DNA from: Symbiodinium natans
Lineage: Eukaryota; Sar; Dinophyceae; Suessiales; Symbiodiniaceae
Assembly: GCA_905221605.1 (NCBI GenBank)
Contig: CAJNDS010000413.1
Location: 893,243-957,242 of the forward strand
DNA length: 64,000 nt
Reading direction: 5' to 3'
The position numbers were made by a program, and so were the translations under genes. The notes under the pieces are model-generated. The model saw only the letters and a program-made list of their open reading frames with translations. It searched no databases and had not been told where the DNA came from. The stretch's first letter is position 1, and each line of letters begins with the position of its first letter. Below are positions 24,101 to 32,800 of the stretch, piece after piece.

Positions 24101-27100
24101 ATGAGCATCGTCGTTATGGTGAAGGTTGGCCAGGAGGAGGGTCAACTGATCCAAAGAATAGCCAAGAAGCTGATGATGAGGATGGGAACATCGGTGACCC
24201 TCCCACAGAGGAAGGTACAGTGGATGAGGCACAGCAGGAGCGGGAGGATTTAGCCTTCCGGGCCAAGTACAATTTTGGCAAAGGTGCATCAAAGGGTGAG
24301 CCTACGTCAGGTGAGCCAAAAGGTCGGCTGTGTCTGTATTACAATCAAGGTGGTTGTAAATATGGGACTGCATGCAGGTACCTTCACAACGATGACATAG
24401 CATTGGAAGGGACTTGGGAGCCCGGCAAATCTTGGGACAATGCTTCCAGGAAGTCACTAAGAGACGCAGGGTTCCACAATTGCTGTTTCGATTATTACCT
24501 CCGAGGACGTTGCCGGAAAGGGTTAAATTTCTGCAAGTACTCCCATGACGAGATGTCAGAGGAGCGGCTGTCGCTCCTGAAACACTTGGTACAGGTGGCC
24601 AATCAGGTCCGGTTTGAAAAAGAGAGAGGATGGGAGATTACGGATAGAAGCACGTTTCAGCCGCCTGCAAGTGGGGGAGCTGAATCTTCCTCATCCTCGG
24701 CACCGAAAGCACTGCAAATGACCAATGTGTCACAAAAAGATGGTGAAAAAGGTACTCTGGATGAAGCAGAAGCTGATGAACAAAAGAATTCAGTGGCTGC
24801 ATCCACTGGTACTCAGCTTCAAAATCCGGAGGAGCCAATTGAAAATTGGATGGCTCGCAACGCACACCTGTGGGTGTATACCCCTCATGTAAGTGAGGTG
24901 ATGATTACGCTTGGTGTGACCAATGTGTCGGACTTGCAAGAGTTCATCTTTGTGGAAGATTTGGTTGACAAAGGGATCAACAAAGTGACCGCATGCAAAA
25001 TTCTGCAATTGGTGGGTGAGGTCCGATATCGACCGGGAGGACCGGAAAAGGCAGTTCCTTCTGATGCATCTGTACGGGTACAACAATCTTCTGGGAACAA
25101 AGGGACTGGAAGAGCGGCGGTGCGAACCCTCACTCAGGTGCGTGAAGCTGAAGACTCCGGTGCAAAAACTATGCCGAGAGGCTCCTATCGGGAGCTTTTT
25201 GATAAGGTCAGGTACCGTGATGGTTGGACGCTTGCGCAGAGGTCTCCGTTGTGTGTACAGAAGCTGCGGTTGGTGGGAGTTGGAATGCCGCCGGTGAATC
25301 CACCAACAAAAAAGTATCGGTCAAGATCAAACCCTGTGAGAAGGGGAAGGCCCTTGCTGGACAAAAAACAGGTGCGACAGGTGCCACGCTCTCGGTCACA
25401 ACGACGAGTGCAACCGGCGGAAGTGGTGGAAAAGCCGAAGCCACTGGAACTGAAGCCTCGTGGTGGGTTGTCGTATCGGTTCAGCAGAGCGTGGGCAGAT
25501 GTGGTGGATGATGATGAACAGGCGGAGGCTTTGGTCTCGTATGCCGCTTCCTCAAGCGATTCAAGCGAAGAGGAGACCAATGCCGTACAACGCCTGAAGG
25601 AAATCTTTTTGCAAGAAAGGGATTCAAAGAGAACTGCGAATCGTGGCAATGTTCCGCAAAGTGGTTCTTCAGGCTCCAATGACGGGCCGAAAAAATCGGT
25701 TCACCTTGGCGAAGGGCGCGACAAAGCGTCGCGGGGGGAGACCCGCCAAGAAGTGACTTCACAAACCCGCCAAGAAGTGACTTCACAAGTTTTTTCGCTA
25801 CCACAACCTTCTCGTCGAGCTGAACGGTCTCAAAAAAGAGCAAGGGATGGTTCAGTTATGGTTGGTTCGCTGGCGGTGGGCTCCACGGATGAGGTTTTAC
25901 CTGGGCAAGGTGTTGCTGGACAGGTGAATGTCTCTGAAAGCGCTCAAGTTCTTCCTGGGCAAGAAGTGGCTGGACAGGAGACGGCGCCGGAAGGAGCAGT
26001 ACAGATTTCTGGCGAGGAGACTGACCAAAAAGAAGGAGAAGGTGGGAGCAATGACCTCCGTGGTGATGATGCGAAGATGTTGGATGGTGGTCCGGTGAGG
26101 AGTGACCTTCAGCAATTGCTGGTTAAAGGCCTTCTGACTCGGATTTATTGGAAGGTTGCAGTTGGCAAGTTGCCGGTGGGGCAAAGAGACTGCCAAAAAG
26201 GGTCCAATAAGATGGATCGAAATTTGGTTATTAGCATGTCATCCGAGGGTGCAAGCGAACAGGATGAGAACCTGGCACTGGAGGACGATGCTGATCAGTC
26301 AATGGGTGACGGTGCGATGGTTGTTCTGGTGTATGATCCAAGGACGCTGATTCAGTCGCCAACAACTGATTGGGTTATGCGTCGCGGTCTTACCGATCGT
26401 TCCGTCTGGCCAGCAATGGCGTACATGGCACAGAGGATATGTGCTGAAATGGTTCAAGTGGATGAAATGAATGCCCAGCTAGGGACTGGAGCACTCCTTT
26501 TTCAAAGGAGAGATCAAGGACATTATACTGACCTGCATCATTCGTTCCATGAAAACCCGTGCTTGCCGGCGGTGGGGAATTATCCTCTTTCAGTGATGGG
26601 TGCTTTGTTGTCTCCTGGTCTGGAAGGGGAATTCAAGAACACTGACAAGTTTGGAACTGCTATGGAGGCAATTGCCTACGATTGGAGCCGCAGTCCAGGC
26701 ATGGAAGTTCATATTGAACTTATGGCGAGGGTAGCCAAAATGGTTCACCCATTCCTGAATCTGGGAGCCCAAGGGTCGGTGATGATTTCGGAATTTCTCT
26801 GGCAGCGCGGGAGGGCTCGGTTGATGGAGTTCCTTCAAGCGGCGACTTGTGCGGACCAATTGGAGGCTCTCTGGAGAAGGATGGACGACGATGCTGATGA
26901 AGAGGTGGATCCTTCGACAGCGGTGCTGGAAGTTTTTGGACCAGAGGGTGCGGTGCTTGATCAAGGGAACAATGAATCCCTTATTCCCATTGAAGATGCT
27001 GGAGGTGAGATAAGTGGTGACACTGGAGGGGATGGCAAAGCGCCAGAAGTTTCTCCGGAAGAGGAGACATCCAGTGGGTCATCAAGACTGGCGGACACAA

Positions 27101-28995
27101 GGATTTTCTTGTGGTCAGTGTACTCCCGCGTGGCTTCGAATTTCTCTATGCAGGACCGCACTACTGGTAAGATCTTTGACAGCACAAAAGGGTATCCTGG
27201 TGAAGGACCAAACAATGATGACAATCCTTCCTCTAAGGGGAACTTACCCTGGATCTCGGAAGACTACCTCGACGAAGTGGTGTCAAAAAAGATGGAAAGG
27301 TCTTCAGATATGGATGGGTTTGTTCCGGGAAGTGAGGGACCATTGGAAAAGGTAGAGGTGGAGAATGTTACTGCCTCTAAAATTCTTATGGCTCTTTGGA
27401 AGAAGGGACATAGAGTTGGTTATAGGAGGTTGTGTCGTTTGAACGCATCTGGATGCAAGGTTGGAGCAATGAAACGTCCAATCAAAAGGGTGCAGAAGAT
27501 TGGCACTAGAAAGGCCTTCATGAAGATGTTCAATGTTTTTGGATCGTCTCAGCATGGCTCAGGAGTTGGCGGAAAACCGATCATGAAGGTGGTAGGACCA
27601 AGGCCGGGTTTTCCAGCTGTACTCCAAGCACCAAATACTGATAGCACGTCGGGTGAAGGGAGCAGTCCCCAGGTACATGGCAATGTTCATGTAGAGCACA
27701 ATCGCCCTATGGACCGGTATGAGGCAGAGCGCTTGGAGAAGAGGAAGAAGGGTTTCTGCTATTGGTTCGGCAGGGGGAAAGATCGCTGCAAATTCGGTGA
27801 CGACTGCAAATTCATCCATTCCGAAGATGATGTGGTGCTACATTCATATTGGTGCAAATACTATGTGGCAGGGAGAGAATGTTTCGCTGGAAAGGATTGT
27901 GAGTTCTCGCATGATGCAACTGGTGTGAGGTGCGTCCAGTTTGCTCGGTCTGGGAAGTGTCGATTTGGTGACAGGTGTGTCTTCGAGCATGGTGTTCCGT
28001 TGGAAAAACAGAGGCCAAGGTCTCCAAGGACGCCCCCAAGGGATGGTCCAAGGAAAAAGTCTGGTGCAAATGGTGGAGAAAAGGAGATCTCTCCTGAACA
28101 GTTCGATGATGATGAGGAGGATTTTATGGTTTATGACGAAGAGACCAAGATGACGGAACTGTTGATGGAGGCGATTTCATTTCTCTCCGGTGGCAAGCCA
28201 GATTTGGCTCGAGCAGAGGCGGACCCATTGTTCAAACTCCTGAAGTTCACTGGAGATGCTGACCAAATGGATCAAGTATGGGTTTCGTGGACCACTGAAA
28301 TGTTGTCCGTGCTGGAACTTCTCGAAGTAGTGAAGTCGTATGAGGTTTCGCTCGCGGAGGTGGAAGAATGGGTCAATGACCTGAGGATATGGTATGAGCG
28401 AGCCAATTTGGGAGAGGAAAAGGATCCCAAAAGAGGTAAAAAGAGATCCCTAGAAAGGGAGTCCAGCAAGGATATTCCTGCCGAAACAGGAGTGGTTGAG
28501 ACTTCGGAGACGGAGGTTGCCGTTGAAGAAGAGAAGAAAAAGGTAAAAAAGAAGAGGAAAGCTGCAGCTATTGAAGATCCTTACACTCTCATGGTTCCAA
28601 AGCCGAAGAAGATGCCGACGATCATTGAGAAGGGTGGATCAACATCCAATGTGGTGGCTTCTGCAGTGGAAAAATCCTCGAAGACGCGCACAAAGTCAAA
28701 TGTCGGTGGAAAGACAAAGAAGAGGGAGAAAAGTCAGAGTCCCAAAAAAGAAGAGGTGGTAATGGTTCAAGATCCTGAAGAAAAGGATCGTCCATCTGAT
28801 GCGGATGCACCAGGGTCTGCCACTGCGAATGAAGAGCTGGGTCAATCTTGCCAGGCGATTGAGGACGCAAAGAGAGAAGGATTGGTATCCTCAATTCAAA
28901 GGGGCGTACAGGATCCTGTTCTTACAGTTTCGGACCTGGAGTATATTCTGCTGCAACTTCACCTCAAGATTGCCAACAATCGGAAAAAGAAGTGA
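21136..28995 (+). CDS. giant Gag-like RNA-binding ORF of the LTR element (WW, S1-like, six CCCH fingers)
   Basis: This is 2,619 codons from the first ATG; the frame is open upstream to 21103, but only with a GTG. The N-terminal 200 residues are acidic and low-complexity. A WW-like segment lies at about residues 220-250 (TTWEWHLHEDG, then YYY, then KWTLP). An S1-like RNA-binding fold lies at about 667-732 (GLVRCINGYGAFLDHG, then GDTVNGTV). Three CCCH zinc fingers are at nt 24049-24108, 24328-24387 and 24478-24546, and three more at nt 27754-27820, 27847-27912 and 27928-27990. A long acidic/basic, Ser-rich middle contains a tandem TRQEVTSQ duplication. The C-terminus is Lys-rich with nuclear-localisation-like KKKVKKKRK. 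The domain set suggests RNA packaging or mRNA-processing capture. No enzymatic pol motif is visible. Position between LTRs, with no stop over 7.9 kb, indicates a functional element protein; its exact role is unknown. Confidence 0.85.
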   Translation: MPSPKRWLQLASDGGQDGGAGNGAAESLGERSVLEEVIPGAEEHLEEALVAESPNVGMNPNRDMVSNAEAEGRAVSVSPKPGEKRNWDATGGIDREMEVTVLRVLHKHGYQPSSSTSGRMVDQESQTDLIGEVLQAARRPLNKIKRGPSSSSQGGGSGHEQKGADSFEAAPAAGYAMGEEEILQMEAERLRQLSEEEDEMRQVSERDGFQKDEHLIKACDGTTWEWHLHEDGRQYYYCLDTQESKWTLPVVGEKMKSDEVVGSPSGNELEMEAALDSSSSTPKTESTRAFQGSVNSLGEKDFSSTIRDSGPRAGGDAPTSGSPDEEEIPGNRTDIAGAQHLDREGMGALSEGVAAVESVGPEEKIPNVEIGTVSAAEDRVVDVVPVVRECGPGDLEDGGKRSCVATEEVSSFGAKVPAIQREKEASGIAGDTEDLKNEAWSANDARVDAPDITWSAKEARVEVHMALRSTGDCNNGAQVSAAADDGGSQVDALVQPEVSSEERNDKGYTGANEAAVVNDGGNSPLEAMEPKDPAVEESMPAVDDRLNCPAVEEDLPAAEGVTKDSNDGSTPMKGEVLPSGSSPEVDTERITADEAKPLAEKKRGPEVQEHKKDELVGLVEQDEQCDSKVKTKDAPGADDTEVVSEEQAKKVPRAGALESPGTHCYQEGDEIMGLVRCINGYGAFLDHGDLNVLIPTEGNNTCHFRFGDTVNGTVKLVEDDGTIILDTFLVLEEDVEDSSSTLRKWKPSGWSTWWTNPWYVGQWYRDSNGQWDWKQEEEHSDEELVIQELSSEEREERQLYGEKIYKALLENGNEEEAYVGKITGMLLGRPMEDLQECVADQAFLNAEARRAYGILQNGGWKPDGTESTGLGELTTFSRKQYHNALFELACKKRRFSRPVVGEAVATVLNQGEDEFWNALWLDTKLFLQELDGAVQSMSKRENKPMEAYMDPDQYKKAYMTPKTVLSPGYSKLCKFFNRGRCRNGDECSYEHRRYGEGWPGGGSTDPKNSQEADDEDGNIGDPPTEEGTVDEAQQEREDLAFRAKYNFGKGASKGEPTSGEPKGRLCLYYNQGGCKYGTACRYLHNDDIALEGTWEPGKSWDNASRKSLRDAGFHNCCFDYYLRGRCRKGLNFCKYSHDEMSEERLSLLKHLVQVANQVRFEKERGWEITDRSTFQPPASGGAESSSSSAPKALQMTNVSQKDGEKGTLDEAEADEQKNSVAASTGTQLQNPEEPIENWMARNAHLWVYTPHVSEVMITLGVTNVSDLQEFIFVEDLVDKGINKVTACKILQLVGEVRYRPGGPEKAVPSDASVRVQQSSGNKGTGRAAVRTLTQVREAEDSGAKTMPRGSYRELFDKVRYRDGWTLAQRSPLCVQKLRLVGVGMPPVNPPTKKYRSRSNPVRRGRPLLDKKQVRQVPRSRSQRRVQPAEVVEKPKPLELKPRGGLSYRFSRAWADVVDDDEQAEALVSYAASSSDSSEEETNAVQRLKEIFLQERDSKRTANRGNVPQSGSSGSNDGPKKSVHLGEGRDKASRGETRQEVTSQTRQEVTSQVFSLPQPSRRAERSQKRARDGSVMVGSLAVGSTDEVLPGQGVAGQVNVSESAQVLPGQEVAGQETAPEGAVQISGEETDQKEGEGGSNDLRGDDAKMLDGGPVRSDLQQLLVKGLLTRIYWKVAVGKLPVGQRDCQKGSNKMDRNLVISMSSEGASEQDENLALEDDADQSMGDGAMVVLVYDPRTLIQSPTTDWVMRRGLTDRSVWPAMAYMAQRICAEMVQVDEMNAQLGTGALLFQRRDQGHYTDLHHSFHENPCLPAVGNYPLSVMGALLSPGLEGEFKNTDKFGTAMEAIAYDWSRSPGMEVHIELMARVAKMVHPFLNLGAQGSVMISEFLWQRGRARLMEFLQAATCADQLEALWRRMDDDADEEVDPSTAVLEVFGPEGAVLDQGNNESLIPIEDAGGEISGDTGGDGKAPEVSPEEETSSGSSRLADTRIFLWSVYSRVASNFSMQDRTTGKIFDSTKGYPGEGPNNDDNPSSKGNLPWISEDYLDEVVSKKMERSSDMDGFVPGSEGPLEKVEVENVTASKILMALWKKGHRVGYRRLCRLNASGCKVGAMKRPIKRVQKIGTRKAFMKMFNVFGSSQHGSGVGGKPIMKVVGPRPGFPAVLQAPNTDSTSGEGSSPQVHGNVHVEHNRPMDRYEAERLEKRKKGFCYWFGRGKDRCKFGDDCKFIHSEDDVVLHSYWCKYYVAGRECFAGKDCEFSHDATGVRCVQFARSGKCRFGDRCVFEHGVPLEKQRPRSPRTPPRDGPRKKSGANGGEKEISPEQFDDDEEDFMVYDEETKMTELLMEAISFLSGGKPDLARAEADPLFKLLKFTGDADQMDQVWVSWTTEMLSVLELLEVVKSYEVSLAEVEEWVNDLRIWYERANLGEEKDPKRGKKRSLERESSKDIPAETGVVETSETEVAVEEEKKKVKKKRKAAAIEDPYTLMVPKPKKMPTIIEKGGSTSNVVASAVEKSSKTRTKSNVGGKTKKREKSQSPKKEEVVMVQDPEEKDRPSDADAPGSATANEELGQSCQAIEDAKREGLVSSIQRGVQDPVLTVSDLEYILLQLHLKIANNRKKK
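25741..25788 (+). repeat. 24-bp tandem duplication inside the giant ORF
   Basis: Two exact copies of a 24-bp unit encode TRQEVTSQ twice, in frame. A looser repeat nearby encodes VLPGQ-VAGQ twice (about 25893-25980). Confidence 0.95.
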
Positions 28996-29365
28996 TTGGA
29001 TGGTATGGATGAAGGGATAGTTTTTCTCTTTCTGGAGACGGGTGCGCTGGAACAGCCAATGTGCTGACAATGTGGTGGTTACTATTAAGGGTATGGAAAT
29101 CCCTGATAGTAGAAGTAAGTAGCTTTTCGCGTAGCGAAGACCACGGTTTGTGGTGAAGAAGGCCAAGGAGTCTTCAGTGATGAGAGGATCATGGTGAAAA
29201 AAGATTCTCTATGGGTAGTAGGTTAGCCAATGTGCTATAATTCCGTCCTGGAAGACGTTAAACCACAACTTGCATTTCAAGCAGCTGGCTGCTGCCTTAA
29301 TGGCAGTTTTTGGCCAAAAGACCTGCATCTCCAATGTGTCCTAGGAAATCCTAGGACAGGGGGAG
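28996..29365 (+). other. 3' untranslated part of the LTR element
   Basis: 370 bp between the ORF stop and the right LTR. No further ORF of note is seen. It contains small hairpins (TTTTCGCGTAGCG) and ends with the polypurine tract. Confidence 0.7.
29353..29365 (+). other. polypurine tract
   Basis: AGGACAGGGGGAG, 12 of 13 purines, ends exactly at the TG of the 3' LTR, as expected for the plus-strand primer of LTR elements. Confidence 0.8.
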
Positions 29366-29644
29366 TGCGGAGCTGCAATTGGTATTGTAGAAAGGAGTTA
29401 GTGTTGGAAGTTGAAAGGGTTAATGAACCCGTAAACTATGTTTGGCTCAAGGATGGCCAGCCCGTCCAAAGAAAAAAGTCCGTGTTTGGGAGTGAGGGTT
29501 GGGTTAGTGCCCCTCTACTTGTGTAAGGGTGCCCCTTCCTTGTTGCTCTTATCCGTGTTCTTGGTTGTTTCTTGGTTCGATCTGGGAAATATAAGTTCAG
29601 GGCGATTAGGGGAGTTGATTTCCTTCCTTGGTTGTCCCTCCGTA
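29366..29644 (+). repeat. 3' LTR
   Basis: 279 bp, same length as the 5' copy and about 99% identical. It is followed directly by the CCCTA target duplication and then AACCC, the rest of a telomere-like unit. Confidence 0.95.
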
Positions 29645-29766
29645 CCCTAAACCCTGGGCACTGGGCTTTGGGGGACTTCTTGGCCTACGCATCCAGACGA
29701 CGGGATGGGACTACGAACACCCCAAGCATGGCTAGCGGTTTAAATGTGGTTCTTAGAGTCCCCAGG

Positions 29767-29871
29767 TAGGGTTTAGGGTTTAGGGTTTAGGGTTTAGGGT
29801 TTAGGGTTTAGGGTTTAGGGTTTAGGGTTTAGGGTTTAGGGTTTAGGGTTTAGGGTTTAGGGCTTAGGGTT
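29767..29871. repeat. interstitial telomere-like array (TTTAGGG)15
   Basis: Fifteen near-perfect heptamers about 120 bp downstream of the LTR element. Confidence 0.97.
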
Positions 29872-32800
29872 ATTTCTAGTTGTTCTAGGTTCTAAGTTTT
29901 AGGGTTGGGTTTTGTCGTACTTCGGAAGGAGACGAAGCAGTGTAGAGTGGGGCGCAGAGTGTTCCATCATTCGAGTGCTGGCATCTTCTGGGGGCAAGCC
30001 CAACCGGTTGCTCAACTTCTACCCCTTCCCTAAACACGTGATGAACTTCTACCCCTTCCGTAAACACGCGATGACACACCAAAAGGGTTTAGGGTTTAGG
30101 GTTTAGGGTTTAGGGCCAAGCTTGAAACCCTTAACCTTCGAGCCCTCCTTTCTCCATTCCCACAGGGTCTGCCCTGCAGAACTATTCTGGAAACAGCCCA
30201 CCCCCCCGCTCCCCCGCTCCCCTCTCCAAACAAACGAAAAACACAATAAAGACATGACTGCTAGCTCTCCGGCCCTGGCTGCCTGTGTTACCAGCTTTCT
30301 GACAATGTTCTGACAATGCGGTGTAGGGTTGAGGCTTTAGGTCTAGGGTTTAGGGTTTCCGGTTCTGTTCCTTTGCAACCCTCAATCTCTAAACCCCAAG
30401 CCCGAACCTTCGTGCCATGTTGGTTCCTGCCATGACCATGAACCCAGGCTTCCGGAGCTCACGTCCGCGCCCCGAGCAAAGGGTGAGTTAGGGTGTGGTC
30501 GGTCTTGTGGGGCATTTTAGGGCTTGAGGTTGATGGTTTCTAGGGGTAGATGAGGGCAATTTTTTGTTGCCTTTGCCGGGAGGTGAGGGTGTGGTTCAGG
30601 GTCAGGGTGTCAAGGGTTCGGGGTTCGAGGCAGTGCAGCGGGACTGTCGAGCCCTCTCAGCGTCGTAGTGAGTCGTAGGGCGCGCAGTGCTGATAACATT
30701 TGGCAGTAGGGCAGACCGAAAAACGGTGGGTACCATCATTGACAAAGAATTCGGTCACAGCACCCAAGTGTGGGGTTCAGCCATCCCCCCCCCCCCCCCC
30801 ACACACAGAAACGAATGAAGTCCTAAATCCTAGACCCTTTGTGGCACCCAGGTTACCCAAATCCGAAGTTCCTGCAAGACCGAACAGCTGCATTGTGGTC
30901 CGCTTGGTGGGGTGTCCTGTGCACAATACGGTACCCTAAAAAGCCTAAGCCTACACCCTGAATCCTTCGTCAGGACCTCCAATTCAGACAGACCCTCAAC
31001 CCTTAACCCTAAATCGCTGAGGTCGGAGAATCCTGACCTACTGCCTAAGGCACGGCGGCCGGGTTTTGCAGTACTGGAACATCCGTCAGGTTTAGGCCCC
31101 AAAGCCCAGAAATTGGGGGGGTGGGGTGGGGGGGATGGAGGAACAAGGGATTGGTGGTGGGGATGAGAGTGGAGAGGGGGGGGGACGGGGGAGGGGTCGA
31201 GGTAGGTTTGGGACCAAGACATTCGAGCTCCGAGACCTGAGCTACAAAACCTCATCCCATAGCTCAGGTTTTAGGCATAGGCCTGGTTCTGTGCATTTCG
31301 CCTTTTTGGTTCTGGGTTCCTATGATAGCTACTTATACCTAAAAAGTATATACTCTTTTTTCCAGGGTCTACTCCAAACTCGGGCCAAAAAGGTAGTACA
31401 TAGGAGCCCTAGAGTCTGGGTCTAGGGGTGTGACTCCGCACCCCTCAGGCGAAAGCTCTCCAGCGCCTTCTCGAGGACATCCTCCTTCCCTTCAGGGTTT
31501 AGGAGTTAGGGGTTCAGTGGCTGGTTGGGTTTAGGGTTTAAGGGTTTTAGGTTTTTAGGGGTTTAAGCCTTAGGGTTTGTTTGAGGTCGGGGGTTTGGGG
31601 AAAAGGAGCCGTACCTGTTTTGTTGAGGGTTCTTCGAATACGGGGGGGCTCCTGTTTCGGAGATGATTCCTTGAGCTTCATGCCTGATCGTTCTAGTACT
31701 ACGAGTAGTCGCAGTAGATCTCCGACCAACGAATCCGAATATGCCTTTCTGCCCGCAAATCAGAATACAGCACATCCGACCCACGAAAAACCCTAAACCG
31801 TTTTTGCATGAATGCTCTTAAGTACATTTTGTGAAAGGACAGTTTTACGTGATGCCCTTTTTTTGCCTCATGTACAAAACCACCATGCGAACACTTTTTT
31901 TCGAATGGACGGGGACAAAATGCTACTATACGACGGCCCCTGGTATGTTATGGCCGCCCAGGGCATCCCCGAAAAGGTGAAAACAATTGACTGGGAACCT
32001 CAGGGTATGCCGTATGCCCTGATTCCATTTTTTCGGGGGTTCAGGTTCCCTATGAGCCCCTTCAACCCAAGAAGGGTGCCCTTTCCATTCTTAACTTACT
32101 CTTGGGTCTTGTAATCTAGAGGCCGCGGGCTCTCAAGAGTCTGATGACCTGGGGCTGCATTCACCTACAATAAGGGGCCCCCTTACTAAACTGACTATAG
32201 TTAAGGGACTTCTAACCTAATTTAGGATCCTTATCACTAAATTTAGGGTCCTTATGACTCTACTTAAAACTACGGGGGCCCCTCCTTGTAGGAGTTTCAT
32301 GGCTCCTAGCCTTGGAATTGCGGAAGTTGCCCCGAAGACTATCCGGCTGCGGGTAAAACCCATAACCGGTGGGTTAAGCCCTATAAACCCTAGTTACCCT
32401 AAACGCCAAACCCTACACCCTAAACCCTAATGTTGGACCTGCTTTAATAATGTAACCCCCCCCCCCGCCCAACAGTCGCGACCCTGAATAAAAAAAGACC
32501 CCAAACAGTCAGGGGGGGGTTCAGGAGATTGAGCTCTCTTCAGGGTTTTGGAACCAGATCTCAAACTAAGAACTTGACCTCAAAAACCATTAAAAAAAAA
32601 CAGGCCCGGCCGGAAATCTTTTCATTATAGCGGACCCCCAAAACAGAGGGTCCAGATCCTGAATAGCCGGAAAACTTTTCATAATAGCGGCCCCGTAGAA
32701 TATTGCGGGTGCAACATTAAACTGAAAATCCCTAAACCCTGAACCCTAAACTAAACTCTAAACCTTAAACCCTGAGCCCTAGACCCCAAACCCTAAGCCC

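Larger units (their letters stand above)
20785..29649 (+). mobile_element. complete LTR retroelement, non-autonomous, with giant ORF
   Basis: The element has two 279-bp direct LTRs (20790-21068 and 29366-29644) that differ at two positions I could see, and 5-bp CCCTA duplications outside both (20785-20789, 29645-29649). A primer-binding site directly follows the left LTR, and a polypurine stretch directly precedes the right LTR. The 8.3-kb interior holds a single uninterrupted ORF. I looked for reverse transcriptase, RNase H, integrase and aspartic protease motifs in it and found none, so it must rely on another element's enzymes. Near-identity of the LTRs and the intact ORF indicate a recent insertion. 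The copia-like primer site suggests a Ty1/copia-type helper; this is inference. Confidence 0.92.

Noticed and set aside
31126..31255. Glycine/arginine-rich frame near a G-rich patch
   Set aside because: It arises from G homopolymer-rich sequence and has no flanking splice or domain evidence.
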